A stretch of 64,000 bases of DNA from Aldrovandia affinis (GCA_029706075.1 JAINUG010000086.1:2293060-2357059); one strand, 5' to 3'. Counted from the first letter of the stretch, positions 35,690 to 49,635 are shown. A program made the numbers and translations. The notes: generated from the sequence alone by a model not told the origin.

Positions 35690-37425
35690 GCATAATGCAA
35701 AGCAAGGAAGTCAAAGACAACAGTATAACACAAGTTATTTCTAAGCAATGAGATTCTTAGGACATGGCAAGCATCAAGTACGTAGTAGACAATAGCAAAA
35801 ATATACATGGCAGTAAAACAGTAAAACATTAGCAGCAGTTCCAGAACCAGTAAGATGGGGAATATAGACAGTAAGAATAAGAGTTTTAAATATTGTGAAG
35901 AAGTGCCGATGGATATGTACATTAAAATTGAGGTGATGTACATTTAATGTACATACAAAGTGACTAGAGTATATATTGGGGTGATGATGTGATCAATGTG
36001 ATCACTGAGATGAATGTTGCTGGTTAAGAAGCCTGATGGCCTGGGAGAAAAAACTGTTAGTGAGTCTGGTAGTCCATGCCCGGATGCTCCGGTAACGTCT
36101 ACCAGACAGCAGCAGCGAGAACAGTCCATAGCCTGGGTGGCTGTAGTCTTTTATGATTTTCCGTGCTTTCCTAAGGCATTGTGTGTGGTAGATACCTTGC
36201 ACGGAGGGGAGGTGGCAGCCAATGATGCGCTCCGCTGTCTTCACCACCCTTTGGAGGGCCTTGTGATCAGCCATACCAGGTAGTAATGCAGCCAGTGAGA
36301 ATGCTCTCAATGGTGCAACTGTAGAAATTGGTGAGAGTTGTGACAGACATGCCAAACTTCTTGAGTCTCCTCAGGAAGTATAGGCGCTTTTGGGCAGTTT
36401 TTACTGCCGCGTCCGATTGCCTGGACCAGGAGAGGTCATCATTGATGAACACACCAAGGAACTTGAAGCAGGAGACTCTCTCCACTTCAGCTCCATCGAT
36501 GTGAATGGGGGCGTGTGTTAAGATGGAGGTGTTAAGACCCAGGATCCTGAGCTTGGGAACGAGCTTAGCAGGCACAATTGTGTTGAATGCTGAGCTGTAA
36601 TCTATAAACAGCATCCTCATATATGTGTTACCCTTATCCAGGTGGGAGAGGGCGGTGTGCACTGTCAGGGAGATGGCGTCGTCCGTAGATCTATTGGGAC
36701 GGTATGCGAATTGAAGGGGGTCCAAGGTGTCAGGAAGGGAGGAGCAGATGTGGGTTCTGACTAGCTGCTCGAAGCACTTCATGATGATAGAGGTGAGTGC
36801 TACAGGGCGGTAGCTCTGCTAGCTGGTCGGCGCATGCTCTGAGGACATGGCCTGGAATGCCATCTGGCCCTGGTGACTTCCGAGGATTTACTCTTTTAAA
36901 AGCTCTCCTCACGTCAGCCGTAGATAGGGACAGAGTGCAGTCGTCCTGGTCCTCAGCTGGTCTTACAATAGGGATGACGTTGCTCGCCTCAAACCGCATG
37001 TAAAAGGTGTTAAGCTCGTCGGGAAGAGAGGCGGCAGGCTGGGCATCACTGCTATTTCTCCCTTTATAGTCTGTGATGGAGTGCAGTCCACATCACATGC
37101 ATCTGGGGTCGGAACTGTGGTAGTCAGACTCCAACTTGTCCCTGTGGGCTCTTTTGGCATCTCTGATGGCTTTCTGTAGGTCATATCTGGACTTCCTCAA
37201 GGCCTCCAGATCCCCAGAGCTATGCAGAGGACCATGCTCTGAGCTTAGCACGGACATCACCATTAACCCTGGGCTTTTGGTTGGGAAAAATCCTAACCTT
37301 GACTCTCGGGATGACGTCATCAATGCACTTGGAGATGTAAGCTGAGACAGAGTCTGTGTATTCATCAATGACCCCGTCAGCTGCAAGGAAGCTACCAAGG
37401 TCACCAATATGATGATTAAATAGTG
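35690..37425 (-). pseudogene. L2/CR1-type LINE ORF2, internally deleted, nested in an L1
   Basis: The minus strand encodes a jockey-group LINE in several frames. The post-endonuclease linker (37093-37420) includes SGDLEALRKSRYDLQKAIRD and YHSSDPRCM. The RT fingers follow (ADVRRAFKRVNPRKSPGPDG, 36880-36940). Then come [34 protein letters not shown] and [13 protein letters not shown] (36560-36810), and then the C-terminal [22 protein letters not shown] and [18 protein letters not shown] (36267-36530). After a frameshift, KALQRVVKTAERIIG and SFFSQAIRLLN follow (36002-36290). Two segments are missing: between ADQLA and RPVAL, and between LGLNTSI and HAPIHID. The second removes the catalytic FADD region but keeps the frame. 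The 3' UTR runs to about 35690. Confidence 0.85.
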
Positions 37426-37429
37426 GCTA

Positions 37430-37870
37430 GATGAGGTAGAATTGTATCCCCAAATAGGTGAGACATTCTGAGGTGGTACTATGGAATTTTGTATAGAGCA
37501 GAGCTTGCCTCACTGCAGAGTTGACCAGGAATCTTTCAGTTTTGTGTATATTGAGTAACTTGAGATAATGGAAAAACGCATTACAAAAATAGATATAGCA
37601 TGAGGGAGGGAGCTTGTAGGTTCTGAGATGTGAAGAAGAAGGTCATCAGCATATAGTGAAACGTTTTGCTCTAACCTGCCTCTCACTATTCACCTGATCT
37701 GCTAATCGATTCATTGGCAAACAGATTGCTAGTGGCTCAATGTCAATCTCAAACAACAGAGGTGAGAGCAGGGAGCCCTGTCTTGTACCGCAGTGGAGTG
37801 GGAAGTAGTTTGACTGTGCAGAGCTAGTGTGAACAAGGGCTGATCAGATGATCAGGCGAGACTTGAGGAA
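37430..37870 (-). pseudogene. L1-type LINE ORF2, reverse transcriptase part
   Basis: Read on the minus strand with frame breaks, this gives CGTRQGSLLSPLLFEIDIEP, then LAICLPMNRLADQV, then SLYADDLLLHI. The last is the L1 palm motif with the two catalytic aspartates. A stretch ending near the equivalent of GYNST follows at 37430. Upstream sequence (37880-38640) may be further L1 5' DNA but I could not confirm it. With 34820-35680 it forms one interrupted element. Confidence 0.75.
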
Positions 37871-38708
37871 GCTGCAACCAAATCGGAATCAATAATTAGA
37901 ACAAATCCTAGTACTTATCAATTTGCGTGCTGTTGTTGACAAGGTAACCATCCGTACAGTGACAAAATCGATATATTTTGGGTTATCTTTTAAGCCAAAA
38001 CTCTAAAATTGATGCTACCATGTGAGTCCCGCTCCGTCATTAGTCGTCTCCCCAGTATCCAGTGTCGACTATATGATTGATCATGCAGGTGAGGGGTGGG
38101 TCCCATGGCCAACTCCTCCTGCTTCAGTATTGTTCCCCGCCAATTGGCCATATGCTCTTTATGGCGCTTCCCCTGGCGTATCTCCTGTCAGGCCTGTAGG
38201 GGGGCCATTGTGGTAGCTGGCCTCCTGCTGTGCTCCAAATTGTCTGTAGACAAGTGGTCTCCCCTTTGTCTCTTAAGTTCTCAATGGACTGTTCTTGATT
38301 AAACTGCCTGCTCACACCCTAGAATGATATTTGCCGTCAACTGATTCAGTTTCTCGTCTATTTTGCCTTGCATCTTGAACCAGTGCATGGATATCACAGA
38401 TGAGGAGGATGCACTTTCAACCACAGTTGCCCCTAGTTGATGCTGTCTTTCCCTCACCTCCAACGTCACCTTGTGTTCCTTGTGTCACCACCGTTTCTCA
38501 TGAAACATCAGCAAGTTGAGCAGTCTTCATCACTAAAGCTCCTGCTAAACATGCCCCAACAATCACCTCTTTTTCAAAGTCACTAGCCATGGTTGCCAAC
38601 ATAATGGGCAACTGGGCCTGCCCAGCATTTTTATGTATGACCCTAAGCATGATTGGATGTTAATTGCTTAATTAGATGAACCACACCTGTGTGGAAGCAC
38701 CTGATTTC

Positions 38709-38750
38709 CATATATATATATATACATACATATACACACACACACACACT
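38709..38750. repeat. Compound (TA)n(CA)n microsatellite
   Basis: TATATA, TACATACATA and a CACACA run in succession. Confidence 0.93.
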
Positions 38751-39639
38751 CACATCTGGCTGTGACATCTGGCAATTAGTGAAATCTGAAATACCTGTGG
38801 TTTCATTTTGCAGTGCCTCAGGTGACAGCAGCCCTGAGCAGCAACTGATATAGTGAAACACCCGGCACCTCTGAAATGTGACACGGATACAGCCAGCGCA
38901 GGGCCCAATATTAAATAAATTACATTCAAATTCATTAGTCATGACATTTCCAATTTCAGGTGTGTAGTAAGGGATGAAACATTTTCCATTTTTGCAAATG
39001 GTTTAGGCAGGGAGTCCATTTTCTTAATATATGTATGCAATCGATTTAAGTCTAATATTGATTAAGTGCAAGTTTCTGTCTCCCCACAACTTGTTTTTGG
39101 CACCCCTGAAGAATTAGAGGTCATCTATCTCCTCTTTGGCTACAGGCCGAAAAAAGAGCTGTGAGATACAGTATATGCACGAGATACATGGGTAAACTCT
39201 ACCTTTGTAGGACAACGACTAGGCTGAAGGGACCAGTCAATCTATTTATGACATAATTTAAGTTGGGGTAGTTGTGGTGCTCCCTGGTGTACAGGCAAAG
39301 ATTTCACCCTGGCCCTCTTTACATTACTCTTGTTTAACTTGTTAAACAAATGCTTTCCTCTTCGCATCAATTGAGGTGTGGTGAGTGGTCTGGTGCCAAG
39401 TGGACGCTGTGCATTGCCTGCGTGGTTGTTACCAATTTGTGATTGTTGATACAAGTTATCCCTTCCTCTCCTTCCTTAGCGTGATTTAGGGATGAAAGAC
39501 ACTCTAAATGCAATTCATTAACTGGGAAGGATGAAGGCTGGCTGTGATGATGTTCCCTCTGAAAATTGTTGATCAAGGTCTGTCATCATCAGTTTTTGGA
39601 AATAACGAATTCTTCTTCCTCTTCACATTGCATTGTACA

Positions 39640-39692
39640 TATATATTACAGTCATTTAGCAGATGCTCTTATGCAGAGCAGCTTACAAAACA
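39640..39692 (-). repeat. L2/V-SINE-type tail fragment
   Basis: CAGTCATTTAGCAGATGCTC followed by TTATGCAGAGCAGCTTACA is the reverse complement of the GTAAGTCGCTCTGGATAAG / CGTCTGCTAAATG tail shared by the LINE at 19990-20460 and the SINE at 51580-51757. No SINE head is visible. Confidence 0.7.
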
Positions 39693-41954
39693 AACTGGTT
39701 GAACACAAGCAACAGTACAACAGAGAAAGGATAATTAACACTTTTACAGCCAGTCTCAATGTAGCATAAAGTGTTAAAATCATTTGTACCTTTAGCGTAT
39801 TCTACTAACTAACTCAACAAACGTATTCAACTAAACTGACGTAACATATCTGAATTAAATGAAGAGCTAAAGAGGTGCTAGAAAAGAGTGTCTGAGTCTG
39901 ATAACCAAGCAAGGTGATGGAGTGGTCAACATCGTTTGAGTGTATATTGAAAAGCATACACGCACACTTCTTTTGATGCTCCACAACCACAGTTTCATTC
40001 TCCTGCGAAGGTATTATTTACCAAGCTGGGAATCCCAAAATAACTTACATGTTTTGTTTTATATACATTTTTTGTTTTACATATATCTGCTTTCTATATA
40101 TATATATCTGGTGATAACTATTGAGTTGACTAAGAAAAGTTTTTTTAGTGGCTGCAAAAACCTTCATGAATATCCCTGCTTTTGTTCTGCAATTTACTGT
40201 CGATTGTCACTGTTGCACTGAGTGAGCAAGTCAGAGGTCTGTGCCCTCTAATTTGGCATTGTGACAGCGTGATTGACAGCTCTGCAGTTTTGTGGACTGA
40301 TGCAGTAGACAGGTGGCAGATCTCTTGATGAGTGGTAATCAGGCCATTATTCTCCGGAAATGTACAGTGTGACGTTTGCTGTGATATTTCTGTCAGTGCG
40401 AACAATGGCCCCTGATAGCACTTGCTGTCACAGGGATGATAGGCAATACATTTGTGGGGGAAAAAAGGCCAAAATGTAACATCTCTCATCAAATTGATAT
40501 ATTATGAGTAAAAACAACAAGCTTGTAGCTATACAGTAGAAATGTGTATGGGATATTTTCGAGTGTCCAACTGCTCTGTTTTGTGCGGTAGTCTCTTCAT
40601 TCATGGTGCAGGACCATGTTTGTCCCTTTGAAAAATGTGACACTTTACATCCCTACTGTCTATTTCCTCTCCTTTTTGTGGGCTCTTACAGCACACATCA
40701 ACGCAGGGAAAATATTAATCTGTAATACATTTTACTCTTCCATTCCTTCATATAATCATATACAGTGCTTCATGGCTTTTTGAAGTATTCATTCAGGTGA
40801 AAATGAAAAAAAGCCCATATCTATACATCCTTCAGCAATCTTCTGATGTAGATGCAGTCGATATTGATGTATAGTAATAAAAAAAGAATTGATTAAATAT
40901 AGATTATACGAAACAAATAGAAGAAGGATATGGTAATAATCAGGGTGAAGTTGCTCAGATTGAAAAGAGGAGAACAGCCTCAAACACATTTAAATCAGGA
41001 AAAAACTATTAATAATATGCATTTCGTTACTGAAATGCACCTGAATCTAATTTTATGGTTGTTATTGGTGGAGTAACCATACAATTTTGCATCTTTTGAT
41101 TGCATTGTTTGTGGAACACCCTAGCGAGTTTCAAACTGTGGTCGCTATCTTTGATTGTAATCCCCTGTGATTATATTATTCAAGAATGCTATCATTGCTA
41201 ATATGATCAAACAATGATAGTCATGAAGAAATGAGAAAGAGCCTTGTTCAGAATTATTTGGTATATATACTGTTTTGTGTTATGGTCTGTGATGGATTGA
41301 GTCTGCTTTATGATCAGATCAAGTGGCATAATAGCTTGAAATGTATACGAATAGACCAAACCCTAATATGTGGAAGCAAATATCTGACTGTATGTTGTAT
41401 TTATTTTGCAATTAACATCAAAGGGAAAATACATCTTCAGAGCTGTATTTATTTAGGGATAAACAGGGTGAGTCTGTAAGTAAGCTATATCTAAACATGG
41501 GTGGTTAATAGCTTATATTTGTTACAAGTTCAACCCCAGGACACCCCATGACAAGGCCATTACCCCCAAACCCCCAAAAATGCAGCGGGTAACATTTATT
41601 GTCTTTGGTATGACAAAAGACTAGTTGCTGCCTGAAGGGTATTTACTCTTCTTGTAGGTTAAGGACTGAAATTTGAAGTGATTTGAGTTTTCAGTGAATG
41701 TGCAAAAATGGAAAATTTTCTCACATCACTGATATGCATAATATGTATATATATACATTATATCAGTGGCGATTTCATTAAGACAATGAGGGAAGCTTGG
41801 CTTCCCCTATCATTTTTGGGGGGATGGGAAATATTTTTTAAATACAACATTAATAAACATTTGTATTTAATATCTATTTTATACAATTCCACAGATAGAG
41901 AGTGATATTTCAATTCCATAGTATGTCACTTAGACTGAAATGTTTTGTTTAAAC

Positions 41955-42690
41955 CAGCACTGTCTATCGCTCATGCTCGATCATTGAGATCTGGGGAATT
42001 TGGAGGCCAAGTCAACACCTTGAACTCTTTGTCATGTTCCTCAAACCATTCCTGAACAATATTTGCAGTGTGGCAGGGCACATTATCCTGCTGAAAAAGG
42101 CCACTGCCATCAGGGAATACCGTTGCCATGAAGGGGTGTACTTGGTCTGCAACAATGTTTAGGTAGGTGGTACGTGTCAAAGTAACATCCACACGAATGC
42201 CAGGACCCAAGGTTTCCCAACATTGCCCAGAGCATCACACTGCCTCCGCCGGCTTGCCTTCTTCCCATAGTGCATCCTGGTGCCATCTCTTCCCCAGGTA
42301 AACGACGCACACGCACCCGGCCATCCACATGATGTAAAAGAAAACGTGATTCATCAGACCAGCCCACCTTCTTCCATTGCTCCATGGTCCAGTTCTGACG
42401 CTCACGTGCCCATTGTAGGCGCTTTCGGCGGTGGACAGGGGTCAGCATGGGCACTCTGACTGGTCTGCGGCTACGCAGCCCCATACGCAGCAAGCTGCGA
42501 TGCACTGTGTGTTCTGACACCTTTCTATCATAGCCAGCATTAACTTTCTAAGCAATTTGTGCTACAGTAGCTCTTCTGTGGGATCGGACCAGGCGGGCTA
42601 GCCTTCGCTCCCCACGCGCATCAATGAGCCTTGGGCGCCCATGACCCTGCCCATGACCCTGTCGCCGGTTCACCGGTTGTCCTTCCTAAT
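41955..42690 (-). pseudogene. Tc1-type transposase, near full catalytic length, broken
   Basis: On the minus strand, from about 42660: a GRPRLIDARGERRLARLV stretch and HRRATVAQIA come first, then an in-frame stop (about 42548). Next come an NAGYDRKVSEHTVHRSL region (HTH) and RKRLQWARERQNWT. WSDESRF carries the first catalytic Asp, and GGGSVMLWAML follows. A frameshift near 42215 leads into GPGIRVDVTLTRTTYLNIV, GSGLFQQDNVPCHTA (second Asp), WFEEHDKEFKVLTWPPNSPD and LN. There a 2-base loss shifts out of the IEH that would carry the Glu. At least three lesions are visible. This is the best preserved Tc1 transposase in the window. Inverted repeats were not found. Confidence 0.92.
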
Positions 42691-43994
42691 TCCAATTTGA
42701 AAACATGTCTGGCACATCGCCGTGGTATATGCTTAATAAAGCACTCCAATCCATGTGTTTTCATGGACATATACATATTTCTGGGGTGGGAATGGGAACA
42801 CATCACCACTATAGGCATGCGTATGTATCCTGAGAATGTACGGCTTGTCATGGTTTAATCCTTACATATAACTGCCAACATAGAGAAAACACCAACATAA
42901 AGTGTCTTATTAGTGCTTTGGGCCAGCACGTACCTCCAGAACAACTTCAATGCACCTTCAGTGTTTCCTTTATTTTGGTAGTTACCTGTGTAATATTATC
43001 ATTTTTACATAACATATGTATTATTATATGTATTCATCATATGCATTATATTTTTATTTGTGAAGCTATTTTTCTTTCTTGCCAACCATCCTTATCCTGT
43101 AGCAGTACAGCGTTTCTTTGCACATTGATGACATTATACACATAGTTTGGGCACAGCCCCCACTTACTGAAACTGTTCCAGCTTATGAACCCTGTTGTAT
43201 CAACATCAACTTTTCCATAGAAGTTGATTGCATCCTGCGGAATGTGTTTTATGTTTCCAGGAAACTTCATAAGCAATTTATTGAAGCATTGTCTGTAAAT
43301 TATGATGGTTTATGAGACAATAAAATATAACACTATTATAAAAAACTATTTATAATTATTTTTAACCCACTATTTTCTAACTATTCTTGCATGGGTTTAA
43401 GTCAGTATTAATATTGATTCTGATTGATGAATCATTCATTAATATTCCCAATATTTTTTCCTTTCTTATGATATCCACATAATGCATTACATTTGCCAAG
43501 TTATTAGCTGCTAAATTATGAGCATGTGCAACTAGGCGGAATGCCAAACAATTCCATAGAATGGAATGAGCGGATGGAGTTATTCCATTTTATTTTCACC
43601 GGCCAGAGAGATATTTTGTTAATGCCAAACTTGGGGATCAATGTAAGAGTGGACACATTGGTTGAATTGTGATGGACAAAAATATTCAGGCATGTTACAG
43701 AAAAACGATTCAAGTTCAAGTTAAATTGTCAACAAAAACTGTTCCTTTTTCAGATGCCCTGTCATTACATTATATGGAACCTAATGTTTAATGGTATGTA
43801 GTAACATCATTCTAGTGATTTAAGTTTGAAAGCCTGCTTTGCTTGAATGCCAAATATTTAACCAGGCACGAACTGCAGTAAGATGAGATGTTTTTCACTC
43901 ATCATCTTACCCATCAACACTTTCATCATCAACACAGAATACAGATTGCCACCAAATCCCTGAAATATTAATACAATTCACTGTGTCGAATATT

Positions 43995-44915
43995 ATAATT
44001 CAAACTCGGTCCTGGGGACCATCTCTTGATCAGTTAAGGTAGTTGAAAACAAGAGCCATAGAGACTACCACTCCAAACAGCCTGCAGTCCCACACCTGAC
44101 CACCAGCTGCATCGACTGAAACAATTGGGACTGCTGGCAGCTGAATAAAATTGTGGACTGCATAAAAGGACTGATTGTGCTGTATTGAGGAGAGGTTGGT
44201 GGGCAATAGGCTATGCTGCATGCCTCATGTACTGGTTGTTGATGTTTGAGTTATGCTGGGGTGTTTTTTGAAGATTCTATAGTTGTAAAATGATTGATTG
44301 AAAACTTTATTTTGGAGAACTTATTTATAAAAATGAGTGTTTTGTTTGAGAATCCTGCCTCCTCTCTGCCTTTATTCAATTACCTACACCCTCTGAAAAG
44401 GTTGTGTGTGTCACCAACCCCCAGTGACACTACAACATGTTTAAGTTATTTAATCATTATTTCCTTGAACCTATCTACACAAGGTAAATTAGGTTTGTGT
44501 TGTAGCCATTTGCTTTATATTTGAACTCATTTTCACATACATTTTCAACAAATGGCTTAATTTCAGTGACCAGGTGTGTGCAATTAGGACAATTAGGACC
44601 CCACAGATTTCACCTGTCAGTTTATAATTTAACCCATTTAAAAAATCTAAAATGTAACCTCTTTCTAAAGGAACCATTTGCTCATCTCATAAAATGAGAG
44701 CATTGGTTGATCTAAGTGATTAAAGGTCCTGGGGTGTGAATATGCTACATTTATTCTTCATGACATGCACAGCTATTTTTGACTGTGGTAAATTATCTTC
44801 AATAGACATTAAAAGTGTCTAATTAAGAACAATTAACAGCTTGTGCAATTCAGGATGACAACTGTGGTTGGAAAGAAAATCAGCATCCCAGGTCTGAGTT
44901 TGAGAACACCCGCTC
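43995..44915. mobile_element. Possible non-autonomous hAT-like element
   Basis: The left edge has CAAACTCGGTCCTGGGGACC, and the right edge has CCCAGGTCTGAGTTTGAGAA followed by CACCCGC. These are inverted-repeat matches of the hAT pattern (...TCTCAAACTCnGnCCTGG). The left terminal CAG is degraded and no 8-bp duplication could be recognised, so the call and limits are tentative. No coding sequence. Confidence 0.5.
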
Positions 44916-45329
44916 TAACCCACTAATTCATTAATGGGAAATGGCATTTAAACAGCGCAATACAATACAATACAGCATTGTATTGTTGTAACTGTTAAAC
45001 TCATATTTATAGCAACTTGTATTTGAGTATAGAATATGCCTTCCTATTTATTGTTCCCTAAAAATTATTAAAAGACAAAAGCAAGAAGTACTTAAATGAT
45101 TTTATTCATATTTTATTTATTTTATTAACCCATATCCGCACTAACTACAGGATTTTCTGTAGACCGCGCAAACCCTTCATTCACCGATCTACGGGATATT
45201 CCGCAGACCACACAAGCGCTACAGTCGCTGTCCTACGGAAAATCCCGTCGCAGAAATCAATGAAATTGAAATGCGTGTTGAGGTGCAACATCCAAATATT
45301 ATATAATTATTATTATATAATAATCCCCC

Positions 45330-45600
45330 CCTCATATTGTGAGTTCGCTGCCATAGCCCTGAGACCGGCAGTGACAAAGGCGATGTACCGCCTCCTCTGA
45401 ACCGGAACTCGCCAAGCCGTCAACTGTAACTTTGGTGCACTAGAGCCACTCCTATATGCAGCAAACTCATGCCGGCTTTCCTCCTCCCTCCCTGGGGCCA
45501 GCCAATTTCCGCTCCCTAGTGGCACTCTTGGCCAGAGCTGATACTGGCGCGGCTGGTGGAATCGAACTCTGGTCGCAGTGTCAAAAACTTTTTTTTTCAT
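45330..45600 (-). repeat. SINE-like repeat with pol III B-box-like head
   Basis: On the minus strand the right edge reads AGAGTTCGATTCCACCAGCC, a good match to a tRNA B box, then GCGCCAGTATCAGCTCTGG. A GC-rich body continues to about 45330. This GC-rich island stands out from the flanks. A 125-codon minus frame across it is a by-product. A right half of the GATTCAATC MITE (45630-45690) abuts it. Confidence 0.55.
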
Positions 45601-48454
45601 GGCTTGTAGAGATTCTGTACTTGTAAAGAAAAATACTAAAACTGAGTTAAAGTTAAAGACAAAGACAAATGTTGATTGAATCCAGGTCAATGTTAATGAT
45701 GGGAAGTATGAGAGAGATGGGGTTTATGGCCTCTATATTGTGTGCTGTAAATTCTGATATAAAAGAAACAATATTTTGCTTTGATGTTTCATAGCTACAG
45801 TAGAACTGTCCTGTGGCAGCCTCTGCCTAAGACATGAACCATATGCTTGCATACAGAAATGTATGTAAACAAATTACTATTATGTACATTATTGGAGTGT
45901 ATTTCAAAAAAGCAATACATTCGGAAATCCCTTAGCCAGCACATCCAGGCATTCCAAATAATCAGTGTCTGTAGAATTGATCAATGATAGGATCATGTTT
46001 CAATGAGTCAGTGAGCATATGCGAGTCTCAGTTCCTCAGTCCTACTTCCTGATTCTTGAGCTGCTCAGTGCATCGAGAGGGCAACGCACGCAGAGGAAAT
46101 GGGGTCAAGTGCAGAGATTAGCGTCAGGGAGGTGTTCGCGTTCCTCAGGGCAAAGTCAAAGCCAAATTTTTCAGGAAGCCAGAGACAGGTGTGAAGGCTC
46201 TGCCGAATGGGTTTTGTGCTTGGCGATCATAAATCTTCAGCAACGTGGCTAATTCAACTTGAACTTTGATCATTAATAATGAAGGGGGGAGAGCCGGCTG
46301 CTGACTGCATCTGTTTGCTTTGGCGGGGGGTGTTGGACTGCAGCATTATTTCGCTTGACATGATTAGCTCGCTCGGGGTTTCTCGGTAGTGGCCCCCCGT
46401 GATGACGGAGGAAGCAGCCGCGGCCTAGAACTTGCATCTCAGCGCTCGAAGAGGCTATTAACTACAGCTTAATAACATGTCATCCAATGCTATTCCTCTG
46501 AGTGAAGCTCTGACTAATCTTTAAACGTGGCTAATTCATCATTGCGTGTCCTCTCTAAACCGTGCTTAAAGCCAAGCTGCAGCCCTTTGATTTTAGAGAC
46601 GCGTCGAGATACAATTAGGATTTTCTCCAAATGATAACACTCAGTTACCGAGACCTCTCTACATGGTATAAAATGTGCGTGCTCAATTGACACCACAACT
46701 AATTTTCTTTTTATTAATTTGAAATTACACACAAATGAATGAATGATATTCTGAATGAAATGAAAATACACTTACAGTAGGTGTGCAGATGTAATAATAT
46801 CATTTTCACTTTTTCATCATTTATTATGTTTGGTGTCAACTACATCAGTAATATTTTGAGAAAAATGTGTCTTTATTTTGTTAGTTACCCTACAAACAAC
46901 ATTGCATGCAGTACTAACATACAGTACTAATTGCATGCAATGGCTGAAATATATCTCCGAACCGATAAAAAAAACATTGTCATGGAAATTACTTAAAAAT
47001 TGCTTAAAAATTAAGGATATTATATAACTACTACTCCCATTTCAAACATTGACACCCCCTGTCTCAGCCACTCCCCCCTCCCTCTGCTCATATCTCAAGT
47101 ACAAATGCAACCTCCACTCTGAACTCAATGTCTCCCTGGAGACTGTCATACAAATTTAGGCTGCCTGGAATAGCACTTCAATGTCACACGTTGCAACAAA
47201 AATATCCTCATATCAGAATATGAATGAGTCTGAGAAATGTTTTCTTACAAGCAGACAAAAGGCTCCTTGTATAGAAAACCTTGTATTGTATAGCTAGGAT
47301 GTTCTCATGCTCATTTCAGCCTTCTCCCATTGTCCCCTCGGTTTAAAGAATAACACAGGTTAAACCACAAGGTGTGGGCCCATTTCATGGTTTTCTTTAT
47401 CTGGTTAAATGTCGGTATTCCAATCCATCTGCATCTTGCCAGCGTTGAGGCAACATTGTTTACTGGAATCCGACTTCTGCTCTTCCACACCCTTCCATTG
47501 TTTAGTGAGTGCCTTTTGGAGTGGCATGCTGAGAAATATTATAACTGCCGGTGCAGAGAAGGAGGTGACATTTACTACCGAATACCTAATTTAATTTTAC
47601 CAGCCATGTATTTATAATAAAGCCTTGTTGGTTTCAGTACACATGAGTCCAGACAGGCAATTGAGATCCCTCTTCCCTCCATCACCTCCACCCCAGCTGG
47701 CTTTTTCTGAAAAATATTCAGTGAACCTTTTTGTTTTTGCAAAAACAACAACAACAACAAAACATTATAATAAAAATATATAGATTGTCCTCCCACATGT
47801 CAGTGTTTCATTATATTAATACATTATATTTCAGTTATGCTTCCCACTGACAAAAAGTTTTTGTCTTTGTTTTTGAGTAGTTTTTGGTGATGCATCATTT
47901 CCAAAAGAAATGTTTGAGAAAATTAAAATTTCTGTCTCCTTCCACATTAAATTGCCTGGCCGTTTTGACTCTGTGCTCCAGTTTAGTTTCTGTAATAATT
48001 TAAAGGGCATACAGAACAAACACAAAACACAAACAAAGCTTCATGTGAGCATGAAGGATTTTAGGTACATATATGTTTAAAATCTATTTATAGAATTGCA
48101 AATTGCAATTGATACATTATGTGATTGGGTCTTGTTTTTCATGTAGGCAGTTGATTAACACAACGCTTTTCTTGTCTTTATTAATTATTTAGTTGTCCTT
48201 TGAAGATCCCCTGGCCTTGCATGCCTTTATTTGTTCCTCTGAAAGTCTGTACAATGGTGCCCCAATAATATAATGAGTGCAGTTATTTGCTGCTGTTGGT
48301 CATTATGGTGTTCACATGCTTGTTGAAATATAGCCATTATGTCCCACATGTGGCTCTGAGCTTATATGAAAGTAATTATCCTTTCACTGGCTCCTTTAAA
48401 AAAAACAATAAAGCTGGAATAAATTCAGAAAGTGTTTCCTTTTACAAATATACT

Positions 48455-49590
48455 GTATACGGTGTGCCTTTAAAGTCTATACCCGTCTTAAAAATGTCAC
48501 ATTTTGAAAGTAAAGCATATTAAATTGCACATTTTACCCTGCAAGTTCCAAGTGACTGAAAATTACTGAACATTAATTGAAAATAAAAAACTTTGGATAT
48601 AACTTGGATGAAAATAACTTGGATTGACAAGTCTACACCCCACTTATCATACCAATTGTAAAATAGCCCAGGGGTAACCAATCACCTTCCAAATCACACA
48701 CCAAGCTAATTGGCCTCCACCTGTGTTCAATTGCAGTGATTCTGTTCCTAGAGAATTCCACTGCTGGGTAGTGCATTTCAGGGTAAAAAAATTCTCATGA
48801 GCAACAAGTTGCTTTCAAAAGAACTCTGGGACAACTCCGGTAAGTTGTGGAAAGGCACATATGAGGAAATGGGTATAGAAAGATTTCAAAAGTCTTCAAT
48901 ATCCCTTGGAGCATGGCTTAAGACCATAATTAAGTGGAAGGTACATGGAACCAACAGGATCTTGCCTAGATCAGGCCGTCCGTCCGTCCAAGTTGGATGA
49001 CTAAGCAAGAAGGAGCCTGATCAGAGAGTCCACTGGCAGCTATGAAGGAGCTACAGGTCTTTATGGAAAAGGGTGGTCAATGTGTACATGTGCCAATGGT
49101 ACAGAAAGATCTCCACAATTCTAGACTATATGGTAAGGTGGCAAGAATGAAGCCACTACTCAAAAAAGTCCACATTCAGTCCCGTTTGAGGTATACAAAA
49201 AGCTTTTCTGAAGCCATGTGGCGAAAGGTGTTGTAGTCAGATGAAACCAAGATATAGATTTTTGGCCTAAATGCAAAACGTTATGCTTGTCAAGCTGAGT
49301 ACAGCACATGGCACAAAGAACATCATGACCTCTGTAAAGCAAGGTGGTGGCAGAATTATTTTATGCGGGTATTTCTTGTCAGCAGGGACTGCGGCATTTG
49401 TCAGGATGGAAGGGAAAATGTAAGGAGCAAAATATAGAAAAATGATTGAGGAAAGCCTGCTGCTCTTTGCAAGAAAGTTGAAATTGGGGAGGAGGTTTAT
49501 CTTTCAGCATGATAATGACCTCAAGCAACAGTGAAGTGGTTAAAAAATTCTTTTTTCACTTAGAAGTTGCAGGGTAAGATGTGGAAATAA
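48455..49590 (+). pseudogene. Tc1-type element with degenerate transposase
   Basis: The left terminal region (48462-48740) matches 28105-28440 block for block. From about 48740, a decayed + strand transposase follows. It has a SKELWDNSGKLWKGTYEEMG part with LPRSGRPS (48800-48990), then HNSRLYGKVARMKPLLKK and RYTKSFSEAMWRKVL (49120-49235). A stop follows, then SDETKI (first Asp region, about 49239) and FQHDNDLKQ (second Asp region, about 49503). Many stops and frameshifts. The right inverted repeat is not recognisable; the element fades before the TG microsatellite. Confidence 0.82.
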
Positions 49591-49635
49591 AGGTGGTAAA
49601 AGACTTATTTAGTATCTTAATTTCTGGCTATTAAG

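Noticed and set aside
45540-45600. tRNA-like B box suggesting a tRNA gene
   Set aside because: No cloverleaf, matching A box or anticodon arm around it; it is the head of a SINE-like repeat. The same applies to 3330-3355 and 56115-56155.
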